Assembly (NCBI GenBank): GCA_029532415.1
Contig: JAQOTA010000044.1
Coordinates: 649,119-713,118 of the forward strand
Direction of reading: 5' to 3'
From: Marasmius tenuissimus
Lineage: Eukaryota; Basidiomycota; Agaricomycetes; Agaricales; Marasmiaceae
DNA: 64,000 nt
This document shows, in pieces, positions 12,175 to 21,390 of this stretch (position 1 is the first letter of the stretch; every line of letters starts with the position of its first letter). The translations under genes and the position numbers were made by a program. The notes under the pieces were generated by a model. It saw nothing but the letters and a program-made list of their open reading frames with translations. It was not told the DNA's origin and did not search any database.

Positions 12175-13029
12175 TCCATCCATACACTGTAGTACTCTCT
12201 GTAATGAAGCTCTCACTCTGTTTTATGCTGCTGTAGCTGGTGTTATCAGCTAGTTATGCCCTTCTGGACCTGTTTGTGCATCACAAGCCTACTAAAAAGA
12301 GCCATATCGACGGAAATGACGAATAGTTGGCTGAGGGTCCAAGTTTTTGGTGGTCAATACCGCCGGAAAGTGCCATATGTTATTCTGAGCGTGCTGAAAC
12401 TAGTTTCTGTTGCAATCTGTACCCTTATATAGGTCATATATACATTTTAGAAAAGGATACGCAAGAAAAAAAAGCAGATTGAACGAGGACGCGGTGCCAG
12501 ACAGTGATGAGCCAGCATAGTCAAACTGCACAGTGGGTTATAACGTCCTAAACCTCACCTTGGGTTAGATAGCTTGTAGAGCTAGTAGTTAGAGTGCTTT
12601 GAGATGCATGAGAGGTGATAATTGAGTAGATTGTCCTAAGGCTTAAGGCCTTGGAATACCAGCTTTTATACACAAGTTTCAGTACATGTAAGAGTCATTA
12701 CCATCGTATGAAACTACTACTAGAAGTAGGTATTTAGCCGTATAGTCATAATACTAATGAGTGTGTCTGCAGTCCTATTGGCCTGCTTAGCTACTAAAGT
12801 CCGTTGTGCCTCGCACTAAGGACTATGAGCATCATATCTGATGCAAGTACTACGTAGTGAGTATCTACAGTATCATTTGTGAAGCAATAGCTATGTAGAT
12901 TCTTCTTGCATGAGAGCGCAAGTGTTCATAGAGGCGTAGCTCTATAAATAGTGTGTAACGCGTAAATAACACGTCAACAATGTATCACATGATATCCATC
13001 ACGTTCAACAGACGGGGTCGACACTTATG

Positions 13030-13138
13030 AATTATTTATGAATTCTGGGGTGAGCCAGTGGCAGTGCACTCGCGCGGGAATTTTTCGGTCTGGAGAATTC
13101 GTCAGACCCAAGACCGCAGACTGAGTCCGAACAGGCTC
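13030..13138 (-). repeat. right terminal inverted repeat
   Basis: This is the right arm of the 1.07 kb element and the reverse complement of 12064-12174. It is followed within 25 bases by a G-rich motif (GAGGGGGGTTTTA) that recurs near 58,546. Confidence 0.75.
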
Positions 13139-14487
13139 TTGGGCTGCAGTATTACGGCACTGAGCAAGGCCTCGAGGGGGGGTTTTATAGACGTGAGAAA
13201 GGTACCTCAAAGGGGAAGTTAGGTGCGCACCAAGTATTTGTCAGGTCCACGTGAGCGAGAACCATGTGATTTTGAGAAATATCGGGAGGCCGGTCGGTCC
13301 TTTCGGGCAACAACCGATTTCCCAACATAACACGTGCAAAGATGGTAACGCTCGTTCTCTCCAACGTTTGCTAACGTCTGGATAACCTCCTGCTAACCTC
13401 CATGCTAACTTCCAATGTTCAGGTCCACCTCTGCTAGGTCCAAGTAAGTATTTGCACGGCTTCCCTCGCTTCCTCCGTTCTAATCGTCGAGCCCTCCTTT
13501 TCACAGAACGTGTCGCCCACTGACAACGACGTAGAACGCTCGATCAATGCCCTTGAGGCGCAAGGTTGTGGAATCCTACTGCAGATGGACTGCATACCTG
13601 TGAAATTCGAACTAATACAGTGCATGTTTACTGGACTCTTTGGCTTGTTGATACTAACCTGTTATTTTCAAGCTTAAACCACAGAATCGGGATCAACAAT
13701 GCTAGGTGTTGGATGTTAAACGAGGCGGGGCCGGACCTATTCTCCCGGAAATTGATATTCTCTGACGCGTAGATCCTGGTCTTGTTGTACCAGGTGAGTT
13801 CTCTTCTAACTTCAGAAGAATCAGGGCCTCATCTGGCATACTGAACGTATTGTCTAGATGACATTCACTATTATGTTGTCATATGAACCTTTGTTCATTA
13901 CTATAGACTGAGGAAATACAAGGAGCGTTTTGTTTTCTTTCCGCTGATTTCCTTTCAGAGGCACAACTCTATGTGCACATTGACTTGGCCCCTCTCTCAA
14001 AACCACTGTTTGGCCGAGGATATTAAACGCCTGGTCCCAGGTATGCTCTCGATATACTCACAGAAGTGTGATAGTGAGAAGGGGTTACTGGTTAACAGGC
14101 AAGTTACGGGGCCGGTCTGAACGCAACCGAGCATTTGCGCGACAAAGCCCTTGTGTGTTGCATCCAGAACGAGCTATGGGATTCCCAAAGACAGACTATC
14201 CCCAATGGGTTATTGTCAGTCAACTCAGCGACTGCCGCTGTGGGGGGCAAATCATCGTTGGTGGCTCAATTTCTGGGACAGGACTCACAGGAGTAACACT
14301 GTCTCTGGGTCTAACAAACCCGTAAAAGTGCCGTGCTCCTCGACTCCCATCACTAACTACCGAACAGGAGGACAAGGGTATTGTCTCCCCATGTATCTTG
14401 CAAACATTAGTGCTCAGCCACACCAGTATGTGACACAGCGTTGTCCAATGTTTCACTTTCAAGCTCATTTCGTTCCTTACAGCTACC
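13139..14487. other. no supported gene
   Basis: Frames at 14068-14325, 14151-14567 (plus) and 14220-14612 (minus) overlap and carry no motif I recognise. The right part may contain 5' exons of the Mutator-like remnant that begins at 14,488, but I cannot join them. A GAGGGGGGTTTTA word near 13,174-13,186 is shared with 58,546-58,558. Confidence 0.35.
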
Positions 14488-14847
14488 ATGCAGGCAACGT
14501 CCTCCTTCGCAACCTTCCTGGCTACAAGCTTGCGCCACTGTGCCCATCCATCCGGAATCACAGGTGAAAGGAAAGGCGAGATTCCATCTGATTTGCACTC
14601 CCTGAGCGACAAGTTTCAACAATCTACGCAGCCCAATACGACGATTCGTCGCCTCTATGTCTCAGCATCTCAAGAGGTTGAGCTCAGAGAGATTTATGCA
14701 GCCAACAAGGGTTTGATGCGTCTTGTTTATGACACTGAAGACCCAACCCAACAAGAGCAAGCATGAATCAAGCTATCAGAGCTCGGTCTTGACCAGATGG
14801 CCCTAGCAGCACTCAAAAGCAAGCGGAGCGTCCAGTGGTCCACAACC
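14488..14847 (+). pseudogene. Mutator-like (MULE) transposase remnant, 5' part
   Basis: A plus-strand frame reads through 14488-14847, interrupted by one TGA at 14764-14766 (context EQA*IKLSEL, where arginine is likely). It continues with QMALAALKSKRSVQWSTTW up to the gypsy-A insertion. After gypsy-A the same frame resumes at 20946 with TQKGGKVKKMLYQ, then a 49 nt intron and a CxSGYD segment. The KRSVQWSTTW...KxxxMLYQCxxGYD pattern resembles the N-terminal zinc-binding (FAR1/MULE) region of Mutator-like transposases in mushrooms, where CxCGYDH is usual. That is recalled knowledge, not a search result. The catalytic part is absent. Confidence 0.4.
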
Positions 14848-15214
14848 TGTCAGCAATCACCAGATCTGACCTGGTGATGCGTTGCACTAAGCTTTCAGAC
14901 GAGAGAGAACAAGGCAAAGATAAGAGAACTCTATACTGGTGAGGAATAAACCAGCTCAAGACTGGGGAATACATGCAGAGTATCTACTTCTTATATACTA
15001 CTTGGAGGACTGTGGCGTGTGTCTACGGTGAGGTATGACATTGTGAAACAGTATCTGAAACAGGACCGACATGTGTCTACAGCATGTGGGTCCCTTCATG
15101 TATCTACCATGTGTCCATATGATAAGATACAAGTCATGTGAGGGATCAGATATAGATAAGATGGAAAATGATAAGATAAGGAGAAAAGATAAGATAGGAG
15201 GGAAATTCATGACA
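14848..15214 (-). repeat. gypsy-A 3' LTR
   Basis: This 367-base LTR matches 20561-20940 with about six substitutions. It lacks the 13-base duplication (GAGGTATGACATC) present in the 5' copy. Preceded on the plus strand by the target duplication CAACC. A TATA box (minus-strand TATATAAG) lies at 14990-14997 and the self-priming complement at 14953-14963. Confidence 0.95.
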
Positions 15215-15997
15215 TTACCCCCCCTTTAAGGATCACATCTTTGTGATGAGAAGATTGCTTTCCTGTTATTTGAGAGGTAGGATATAGTAATGTGTACATA
15301 ACTAAATATCGAAAGTTCTTTGGCTTTGGAGCCGTAGGATTTATTCTATGAAAGTCCGCAATCGCTTCTTTCGCATTCTTTAAGTTACTTATGGGTTCCC
15401 AAGTATTTTCCTCAACTGGATAACCCTTCCAACTGACATAGTATTCTATCTTTCCTTTATCGTTCAGTTGACTATCTACAATCTCTTCAACTTCGTATTC
15501 TTTCCCGCCATCTGCTTCAATAGGAGGGGGAGGAGAAGGTTTCTCTTGTGAGGGGAATTCGGGAGGATGGTATGGAGTAAGGAGAGCTTCATTGAAGACT
15601 GGATGTATCTTCCAAGTATTTGGGAGTTCAAGTTTGTACGATGAAGGACCAAACTTTTTCAAGACTTTGAAAGGACTGTGTTGTTTGTTATCAAGTTTCT
15701 TGGCCGGACGTTTACTGGATATGTTTGTGGCCTCAACATAGACTTGGTTGCCTTCTTCATATTCCCTAGATTCAGACCATTTTCGATCATAGAAGTGTTT
15801 CATGGTTTCCGCTGCAGGTTTTAGGGATGAAGCAGCTTCTTCTCGGATCTAATCCATGGTCTTACTGAAGTGCTCTGCTCGTGGACTCCTGGTTCCATTC
15901 CTTCTTGGTTCCATTCCTTTCCAAGGGTGTTGTCTGTAGTTCATGAAGAACGGCGATTGACCAGTACTTGAATGAACCTTATCATTGTATGAAAACT
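15207..15997 (-). pseudogene. gypsy-A integrase C-terminus and chromodomain
   Basis: This is the C-terminal end of the pol polyprotein downstream (in transcription) of the solo LTR. It resumes with FSYNDKVHSSTGQSPF, the usual integrase core end, then a TAG at 15849-15851, and runs open to the stop at 15207 just inside the 3' LTR. The chromodomain is clear: YEVEEIVDSQ, YYVSWKGYP and NTWEPISNL at about 15360-15510. Chromodomains in this position direct chromovirus integration to methylated histone H3 in known systems. The solo-LTR insertion has changed the reading frame by 325 bases, exactly as expected for 320 bases plus a 5-base duplication. Confidence 0.9.
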
Positions 15998-16317
15998 TGA
16001 TGAGCCGGCATGACGCCTAGCACAGAGGACTACAACATGGCTATACTACTACTTACCAGAGAGGAGTTTAGAGAGATAGAGGCGAGACGTAGAAGCTCAA
16101 GCACACTGTAGATTCAGGTAGAAAGCTACGAGCTTATATACATGTAAAGACAATAGAGTTACCATATAAGGACGACAATAGAAATTGTACATATGAGCAT
16201 AATGAACAATGAAGAATAGAACAATAGCGAATGCATTGTCCCACATAATACAATGGCGGAAATATGAACCGGGACTTCAGATATACTGGGATCTAATAAT
16301 AGTCCACGGATTCAACA
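15998..16317 (-). mobile_element. solo LTR of the copia-B family inside gypsy-A
   Basis: This 320-base LTR (TGATGAGCC...GATTCAACA on the plus strand) is flanked by perfect AAACT duplications at 15993-15997 and 16318-16322. It is nearly identical to the 3' LTR of copia-B at 59183-59503. No internal sequence remains, so it is the product of LTR-LTR recombination. It interrupts the gypsy-A integrase, so it is younger than gypsy-A. Confidence 0.95.
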
Positions 16318-19115
16318 AAACTGGGCAATAGCTAACCAGTCGACCCAGTCATCTTGTCTGAAATTGACAAAGATTCGTAGGTACTTTTCAATTTCTTGGT
16401 TCACTCGTTCTGTCTGACCATCTGTCTGAGGGTGGTATGCCATTGACTTGTTCGAGTCAATTCCAAGTATGTGGAATAAGCTCTCCATGAATTTCGAATC
16501 AAACTGAGGCCCTCAGTCCGAGATGACCTTCCGGGGTAATCCATGTTCTTTGAACACATGTTCAATGTAAAGCCGTGCTGTTCCTTCTGAAGTGATCTGT
16601 TGGTTTGTGGGAATGAAGATTGCCTTCTTGGTCAAACGATCTACAACAACCATGACCATGTCTCGGCCCTGAGATAACAGGAGTGGGCCTATGAAGTCAA
16701 TCGTTACTATTTCCCATGCTTTCTCCGGAATTTCATTTGGCTGGAGTGGTGCCGCGAGCTTCTCTCTTCTTGGTTTAGCCTTTTGACATCTGTCACATCC
16801 ATTGATATACCGTTTGACATCAAAGTTGATCTTAGGCCACCAATAGTTTCGGGTAATCAGCTCTAGCGTCTTAAACCATCCTGGATGTCCAGCTAGGGAG
16901 GTGTCATGATGAAGATGAATAATATCTTCCCTAAGCTTTTCATCTTTAGGAACATAGACCCTGTCCTCCCATGTGACAACATCGTTGTTCTCTTCCCAGC
17001 CTTTTTCTTTCTTAGTCAATGATTCAATCACAGACTGATCTTGATCTTTGTTTTCTTTGATCCAAGTCATTATGCTTTCGTCTAGTGATGCTATGACAAT
17101 GAGGCAAAAAAGTTCTGGTTTGAGTAAAACAACGTTTTTGTTGTCATTTACCCCCCTCTCATGACCTGCTCGTCTCGACAGTTAGTCCGCTTTAGCATTT
17201 TGCCGTCCAGGTTTATGGTGCAGAGTAAAGTGGTAGTCCTGCATCATAGTAACCCATCTGGCCTGTCGTCGGTTCGAATCCTGTGGTTTTCTGAAGTATT
17301 CGAGGTTCTTATGATCTGTCCAGATCTCGAAATCTTCCATAGTACCCAACAGGTATTGTCTCCATTTGCGAAGGGCTATCACAATGGCAAGCATTTCCTT
17401 GTCGTAGATTTCATAATTTCTCTCTGCTTCATTTAGCGAGTGAGAAAGGAATGCAATTGGTTTCCATTTGCCATCTTGGTACTGTGATAGTATAGCCCCT
17501 ACTGCAAAGTCTGACGAATCTGCTTCAATGCGGAATTTCCCATCATCTCTGGGTATGGCTAGCACAGGGGCCGTTGTGACTCTTATCTTCAGGTCGTTAA
17601 AGGCCTCTTCTTGTGCATTTGTCCATTCCCAGCTCTGTTTCCCAGTTAGCTTGTGCAAAGCATGTGCCACATGTGAGAAGTCTCGGATGAAACGTTGGTA
17701 AAAGTTGATGAATCCGAGGAACTGTTGTACATCCCTCTTGTCTTTTGGTGTGGCCATTCACTGACAGCTTTCACCTTGACTGGATCCATTCTGACTTGTC
17801 CCTTCCCAACGATCAAACCAAGGAATTCAATCTCTAGTTGTTCAAATTGGCATTTCTCTGGTTTCAAGTACAACTTGTGTGCATGAAGCTTATCTAGGAT
17901 TCGGTGGACCATCTCCCTGTGTTCCTCCAATGTTTTCGTGAAGACAAGGATATCGTCCATGTATACAACGGCTTTCCCTGTGTTGATTTCTTCACAGAGA
18001 ATGGTATTCATCATTGTCTGGAATGTTGCAGGTGAATTGGTCAGACCGAAAAACATGACGAGCGGTTCAAACATCCCTCTGTTTGTGAGGAATGCTGCCT
18101 TCCATTCATCTCCCTCCTTGATCCTGATATTATTGAAACCCCATTGAACATCCATCTTTGAAAACCAAATGGCGCCTTTGAGTTTGCCAATGAGTTCCTG
18201 TGTCAACGGCAGAGGATAGCAATTTTTGATTGTCTGCTCGTTGAGTTTTCTGTAGTCTTGTACAGGTCTCAGTTTTCCATCCTTCTTTTTGATGAAGAGA
18301 AAGGGTGACGCCATTGGTGACTTAGATGGTCGAATTCGACCAGTTCTCAAGTTCTCCTCTAGGAATACATCAAGCTCTTGTTGTTCTGCCGGGCTGAGAG
18401 GGTATATCTTAGCAGAGTTCTGACCTTTTGCTCCTGGGATCAATTCAATGGCATGGTCCCAGGGGCGTCTTGGTGGTAATTGGTCAAAATCCTTCTTATC
18501 AAAGATGTCCCTGAAGTCCTGGTATGCTTCTGGAACAATCTCTTCAAAAGTCTGCTCTTCCTTTCCCTTCTTGGCTTCATGTGCCAGTTTGGTGGACACA
18601 TTTTGTCGAGCTCGTATGTGTAATTCCCGTTGGATGTCTACTATGAGTATTCGATCTCCAGCTTTTATCTCTGGATCATCGTCCTCATCAGGATCATCTT
18701 CTGGTTCGGCATTAGATTCAACAGGTCGGCATTCTTCGGGGCATCTATTGAACAGAATTTCTCCTGTTTGCCAGTCAACACTAGGGTTGTGTTGCTTAAG
18801 CCATTCATGACCAATAAATATATCAGCTTTGCCAAGGTTGGTAACTGCAAAGCTAAGTGTCTCGACATGATTTCTTATTGTGACTCTCAGATCAACATAT
18901 TCTGAGATTGGACCTCCGGAATTGAGTGTTCCGTCTGCATTGTATACAGGGATCGATCTGACATACTTCTTGGTATTAATGCCATGTTCTCGAACGAATC
19001 GTTCATTGATTGCACTGCCTGTGCACCCACTATTGAGTAGTGCCTTTACGTCTAAAGATCTTTGGTCATCTAGTGTAGTGACAACCAGATCTATGTTCGT
19101 TTGGCTTCCGTTTCC
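16318..19115 (-). pseudogene. gypsy-A protease, reverse transcriptase, RNase H, integrase
   Basis: The Pol polyprotein is read on the minus strand. Protease near 19035 has LLNSGCTGS where DSG is required: codon AAT at 19032-19034 replaces GAT, so the catalytic aspartate is lost. The reverse transcriptase (about 18600-17760) keeps YMDDILVF near 17950. A one-base loss near 17755 shifts the frame just before QQFLGFINFYQRFI. RNase H follows (RIEADSSDFAVGAIL, WTDHKNLEYF) to a TAA at 17182. Integrase has the HHCC zinc region (HHDTSLAGHPG, CDRCQKAK) and IDFIGPL. It stops at TGA 16513-16515 exactly at the arginine of the SDRGPQF motif, then continues in frame to YHPQTDGQTERVNQ and the nested LTR. The family normally encodes one polyprotein of about 1,200 residues. 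Confidence 0.9.
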
Positions 19116-19847
19116 TCAAATGTAGCGGGGTGGTGTCTTTAGTTCATTAAGAGCTTCAACAACATTCCAGTCATTCAGTAGATTGAGCTCTCTTAGAACT
19201 AGTTCAGTGCATTCAACTTGTCTCTTTGGGTGTACCATTGTTCTGAGTAAGATGATTCCCATGTCCGAGGGCATTTGCCGTAACCGTTGTGTGTACCACT
19301 GGCTTGTCCAGGGTTGGAGCCGCCAGTTGTTGAACCGTGGACCCTTTTCAATTTGTTTCAGTGCATCGTCTATTTCTGGAATGACTAAGCTATGGTCTAC
19401 AAATCGAAAAGTGTGCTTCCCTCTGGAGTTTTCACTATTTCCAGGGGTTCTTTCAGGGTCCTGGTCCAACAAATCTTTCAACAATCCGTTTCTGTCTTCC
19501 TGTGTCATTGTCTGAACATCAGGTCTCTCCTTCTCTTTGTCCCCTTCTTCAGGGCAATCAAAGAATTTGTGTCCCGGCTTTTGGCATTTAAAGCACAGGC
19601 CTTTCCTCTTCATGGTTTCCCTGTCCATTTTCCCTGAAACTGGGATGGTATCTTTCTTTGCTGGTGGTGGTGGATCTGTCTTGGGTTCTTGTGTCATCAG
19701 TGGTTGTATGTGGTTGGGAATTACTTCAACAGGGTTAATGGATTGGGTGGTGTTGGCTGTTACACCCTTGTACCATAGGAGGATCGTCTGATATAAGACC
19801 CATAGGAGAGTGAGGAAGTCAGGAGCGGGTTGTTGAACGTGGTTCAT
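19116..19847 (-). pseudogene. gypsy-A Gag remnant with zinc knuckle
   Basis: 243 codons ending at TGA 19116-19118, where the downstream protein continues in the same frame (RYI*GNGSQT); arginine is the likely original residue. A CCHC zinc knuckle, CFKCQKPGHKFFDC, lies near residue 85 and would bind the RNA genome. The capsid-like domain seen in gypsy-B Gag (before its knuckle) is not present, and about 700 bases between 19848 and the 5' LTR have no coding frame. This copy therefore looks internally deleted or strongly decayed at the capsid region. The nominal start is the first ATG and may not be the true one. Confidence 0.8.
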
Positions 19848-20547
19848 GGTGTGTGGATGTGCGGGTTAAAGTGTGGTATTCTTGGTTTCGTAAGGTAAAA
19901 TGTAATCTAAAGTCCACTACTAAACTGATTGAGATCTTATATTTTCGATCACAGATCAATCGTTTGTCTCCTTCTTCGCCGACTACCTCACTTAGGTAGA
20001 TGCGGGTTCTACCGTAAAGGTATCTATCGTATCAACTCGTCTAGTTCGACTTTTCTTCGAAACTAAACTTGTTCTTTGTCAATTGGTTTTGTAAGGAAAC
20101 CAACCCCGGGTTGTACCGTATGTAAGTAAATGTAAATACGTAGCAATGGAGCCCGAGAACTTCTATCAATTTGCAATTGCCCAGCCGATGTCTCTCAGTT
20201 AAGAAGCTGAGATAGCCGAAGTCTTCCTGGGAAGGGGAATTGCCCCCTAAACTACCCCCAATGAAGGAGAATAGCCAAAGCTCATTTCAATAAAAGTGGC
20301 TTCTTTCACTGATTGGGTGCGCCAGACCTTCTTCGGGCAGCCAGCGAGACCAACAGTATACCCAGAAATATATGTGGGATTTATCCAGTCACCGGCAGAA
20401 GGGGAAAGATGATGAAAGGGGAAAAGGGATGAGGGTATGAGAGGTGTGGTGTGTAGGATCAAAGTTTTGGGATAGGGGATATGATGTAATATGAAAGATC
20501 AAAGGTTTAGGGTAGGGGGGATGTGCGATGGTCAAGAGGAATAAGGA

Positions 20548-20558
20548 AGTCTTGAGCT
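20548..20558 (-). other. gypsy-A primer-binding site, self-priming type
   Basis: Two bases inside the 5' LTR boundary (minus strand) lies AGCTCAAGACT. This 11-base word is the reverse complement of AGTCTTGAGCT in the same element's LTR (20666-20676), about 35 bases downstream of the TATA box, where the transcript should start. It lacks the TGG start expected of a tRNA 3'-end primer site. The arrangement is that of Tf1/sushi elements, which prime from their own 5' RNA end. Confidence 0.7.
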
Positions 20559-20560
20559 AA

Positions 20561-20940
20561 TGTCAGCAATCACCAGATCTGACCTGGTGATGCGTTGCAC
20601 TAAGCTTTCAGACGAGAGAGAACAAGGCAAAGATAAGAGAACTCTCTACTGGTGAGGAATAAACCAGCTCAAGACTGGGGAATACATGCAGAATATCTAC
20701 TTCTTATATACTACTTGGAGGACTGCGGCGTGTGTCTACGGTGAGGTATGACATCGAGGTATGACATCGTGAAACAGTATCTGAAACAGGACTGACATGT
20801 GTCTACAGCATGTGGGTCCCTTCATGTATCTACCATGTGTCCATATGATAAGATACAAGTCATGTGAGGGATAAGATATAGATAAGATGGAAAATGATAA
20901 GATAAGGAGAAAAGATAAGATAGGAGGGAAATTCATGACA
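20561..20940 (-). repeat. gypsy-A 5' LTR
   Basis: This 380-base LTR has the TGTCA...TGACA ends and carries a tandem 13-base duplication near 20746-20771 that is missing from the 3' copy. It is followed on the plus strand by the target duplication CAACC at 20941-20945. Confidence 0.95.
20703..20710 (-). promoter_or_regulatory. gypsy-A LTR TATA box
   Basis: The minus strand reads TATATAAG here. The predicted transcript start, about 30-37 bases downstream (20666-20676), coincides with the word complementary to the primer site, which supports both assignments. Confidence 0.65.
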
Positions 20941-20945
20941 CAACC

Positions 20946-21091
20946 TGGACAACCCAGAAAGGCGGGAAGGTGAAGAAGATGCTCTATCAATGGTGGGTAC
21001 CTCAATTATGATACTTTGCTTTTTTCCAACATGCCTCGTAGTCGTTCTGGATATGACAGCGACAAGCAACAGAAACGCGACGCGAAAACAC
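20946..21091 (+). pseudogene. Mutator-like remnant, continuation after gypsy-A
   Basis: The plus frame from 14488-14847 resumes after the duplicated CAACC (KGGKVKKMLYQ). A 49-base intron (donor GTGGGT, acceptor CTCGTAG) then leads to CRSGYDSDKQQKRDAKT, which stops at the boundary of the copia-A LTR at 21,092. The exon joining restores a cysteine at the position where the family has CxCGYDH. Two retroelements thus landed in the same old transposase gene. Confidence 0.4.
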
Positions 21092-21349
21092 TGTTGAGGC
21101 AGAGGTCCTGCCCATGCAGTGGCAGCGTGGGACAAACTAGCTCACCTGGAGATAGGCTTAGAGGCAGCAATGAGAGTAGTAAAAGTACTGATATTGCATG
21201 TAGATACAGAGCTACTTATATACTATACAGAGGTGGCTGTAGCTACTATAACGGGAGTGACTAGGAATAGCATAGATCATAGTAAAACGATTGAAGCATA
21301 GATGCGGCCCAATACAACAGTCCATATATCTGGGAGTCCAGATTCAACA
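21092..21349 (-). repeat. copia-A 3' LTR
   Basis: The high end is fixed by the purine tract and TGTTGAATC on the minus strand. The low end is chosen at TGTTGAGGC because it gives a perfect 6-base terminal inverted repeat (TGTTGA...TCAACA) and lies where the Mutator-like coding sequence stops. A TATATA box lies near 21220. There is no second copy in the window to confirm the 258-base length. Confidence 0.55.
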
Positions 21350-21390
21350 CTCCCCCTCACTAAGTGCAGCACAAGTAGAGCATGAAGCGT

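Larger units (their letters stand above)
12064..13138. mobile_element. 1.07 kb DNA element with long terminal inverted repeats
   Basis: Two arms of about 110 bases face each other at 12064-12174 and 13030-13138. The outer ends begin GAGCCTGTTCGGACTC, similar to PIF/Harbinger termini, and are flanked by TTA on the left and TTG on the right, compatible with a decayed 3-bp target duplication. The three arm differences I can see by eye (at about 12080/13122, 12127/13075 and 12162/13040) are all CG against CA or TG. The roughly 850 bases between the arms are AT-rich, full of short palindromes and have no open frame, so this is a non-autonomous element. The superfamily assignment rests only on termini and is tentative. 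Confidence 0.65.
14848..20940 (-). mobile_element. gypsy-A: Ty3/gypsy chromovirus with both LTRs
   Basis: A complete insertion of 6,093 bases, including a 325-base nested solo LTR with its duplication. Its LTRs are 14848-15214 (3' LTR) and 20561-20940 (5' LTR), ending TGTCA...TGACA. The target duplication CAACC is at 14843-14847 and 20941-20945. Order on the minus strand: 5' LTR, primer site, long leader, zinc-knuckle Gag remnant, protease, reverse transcriptase, RNase H, integrase, chromodomain, purine tract (AAAGGGGGGGTAA), 3' LTR. The LTRs differ by about six substitutions and one 13-base duplication by eye. Coding defects are TGA at 19116 and 16513, TAA at 17182, TAG at 15849, one frameshift near 17755 and the nested LTR. 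The element is non-functional but recently active. Confidence 0.95.
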
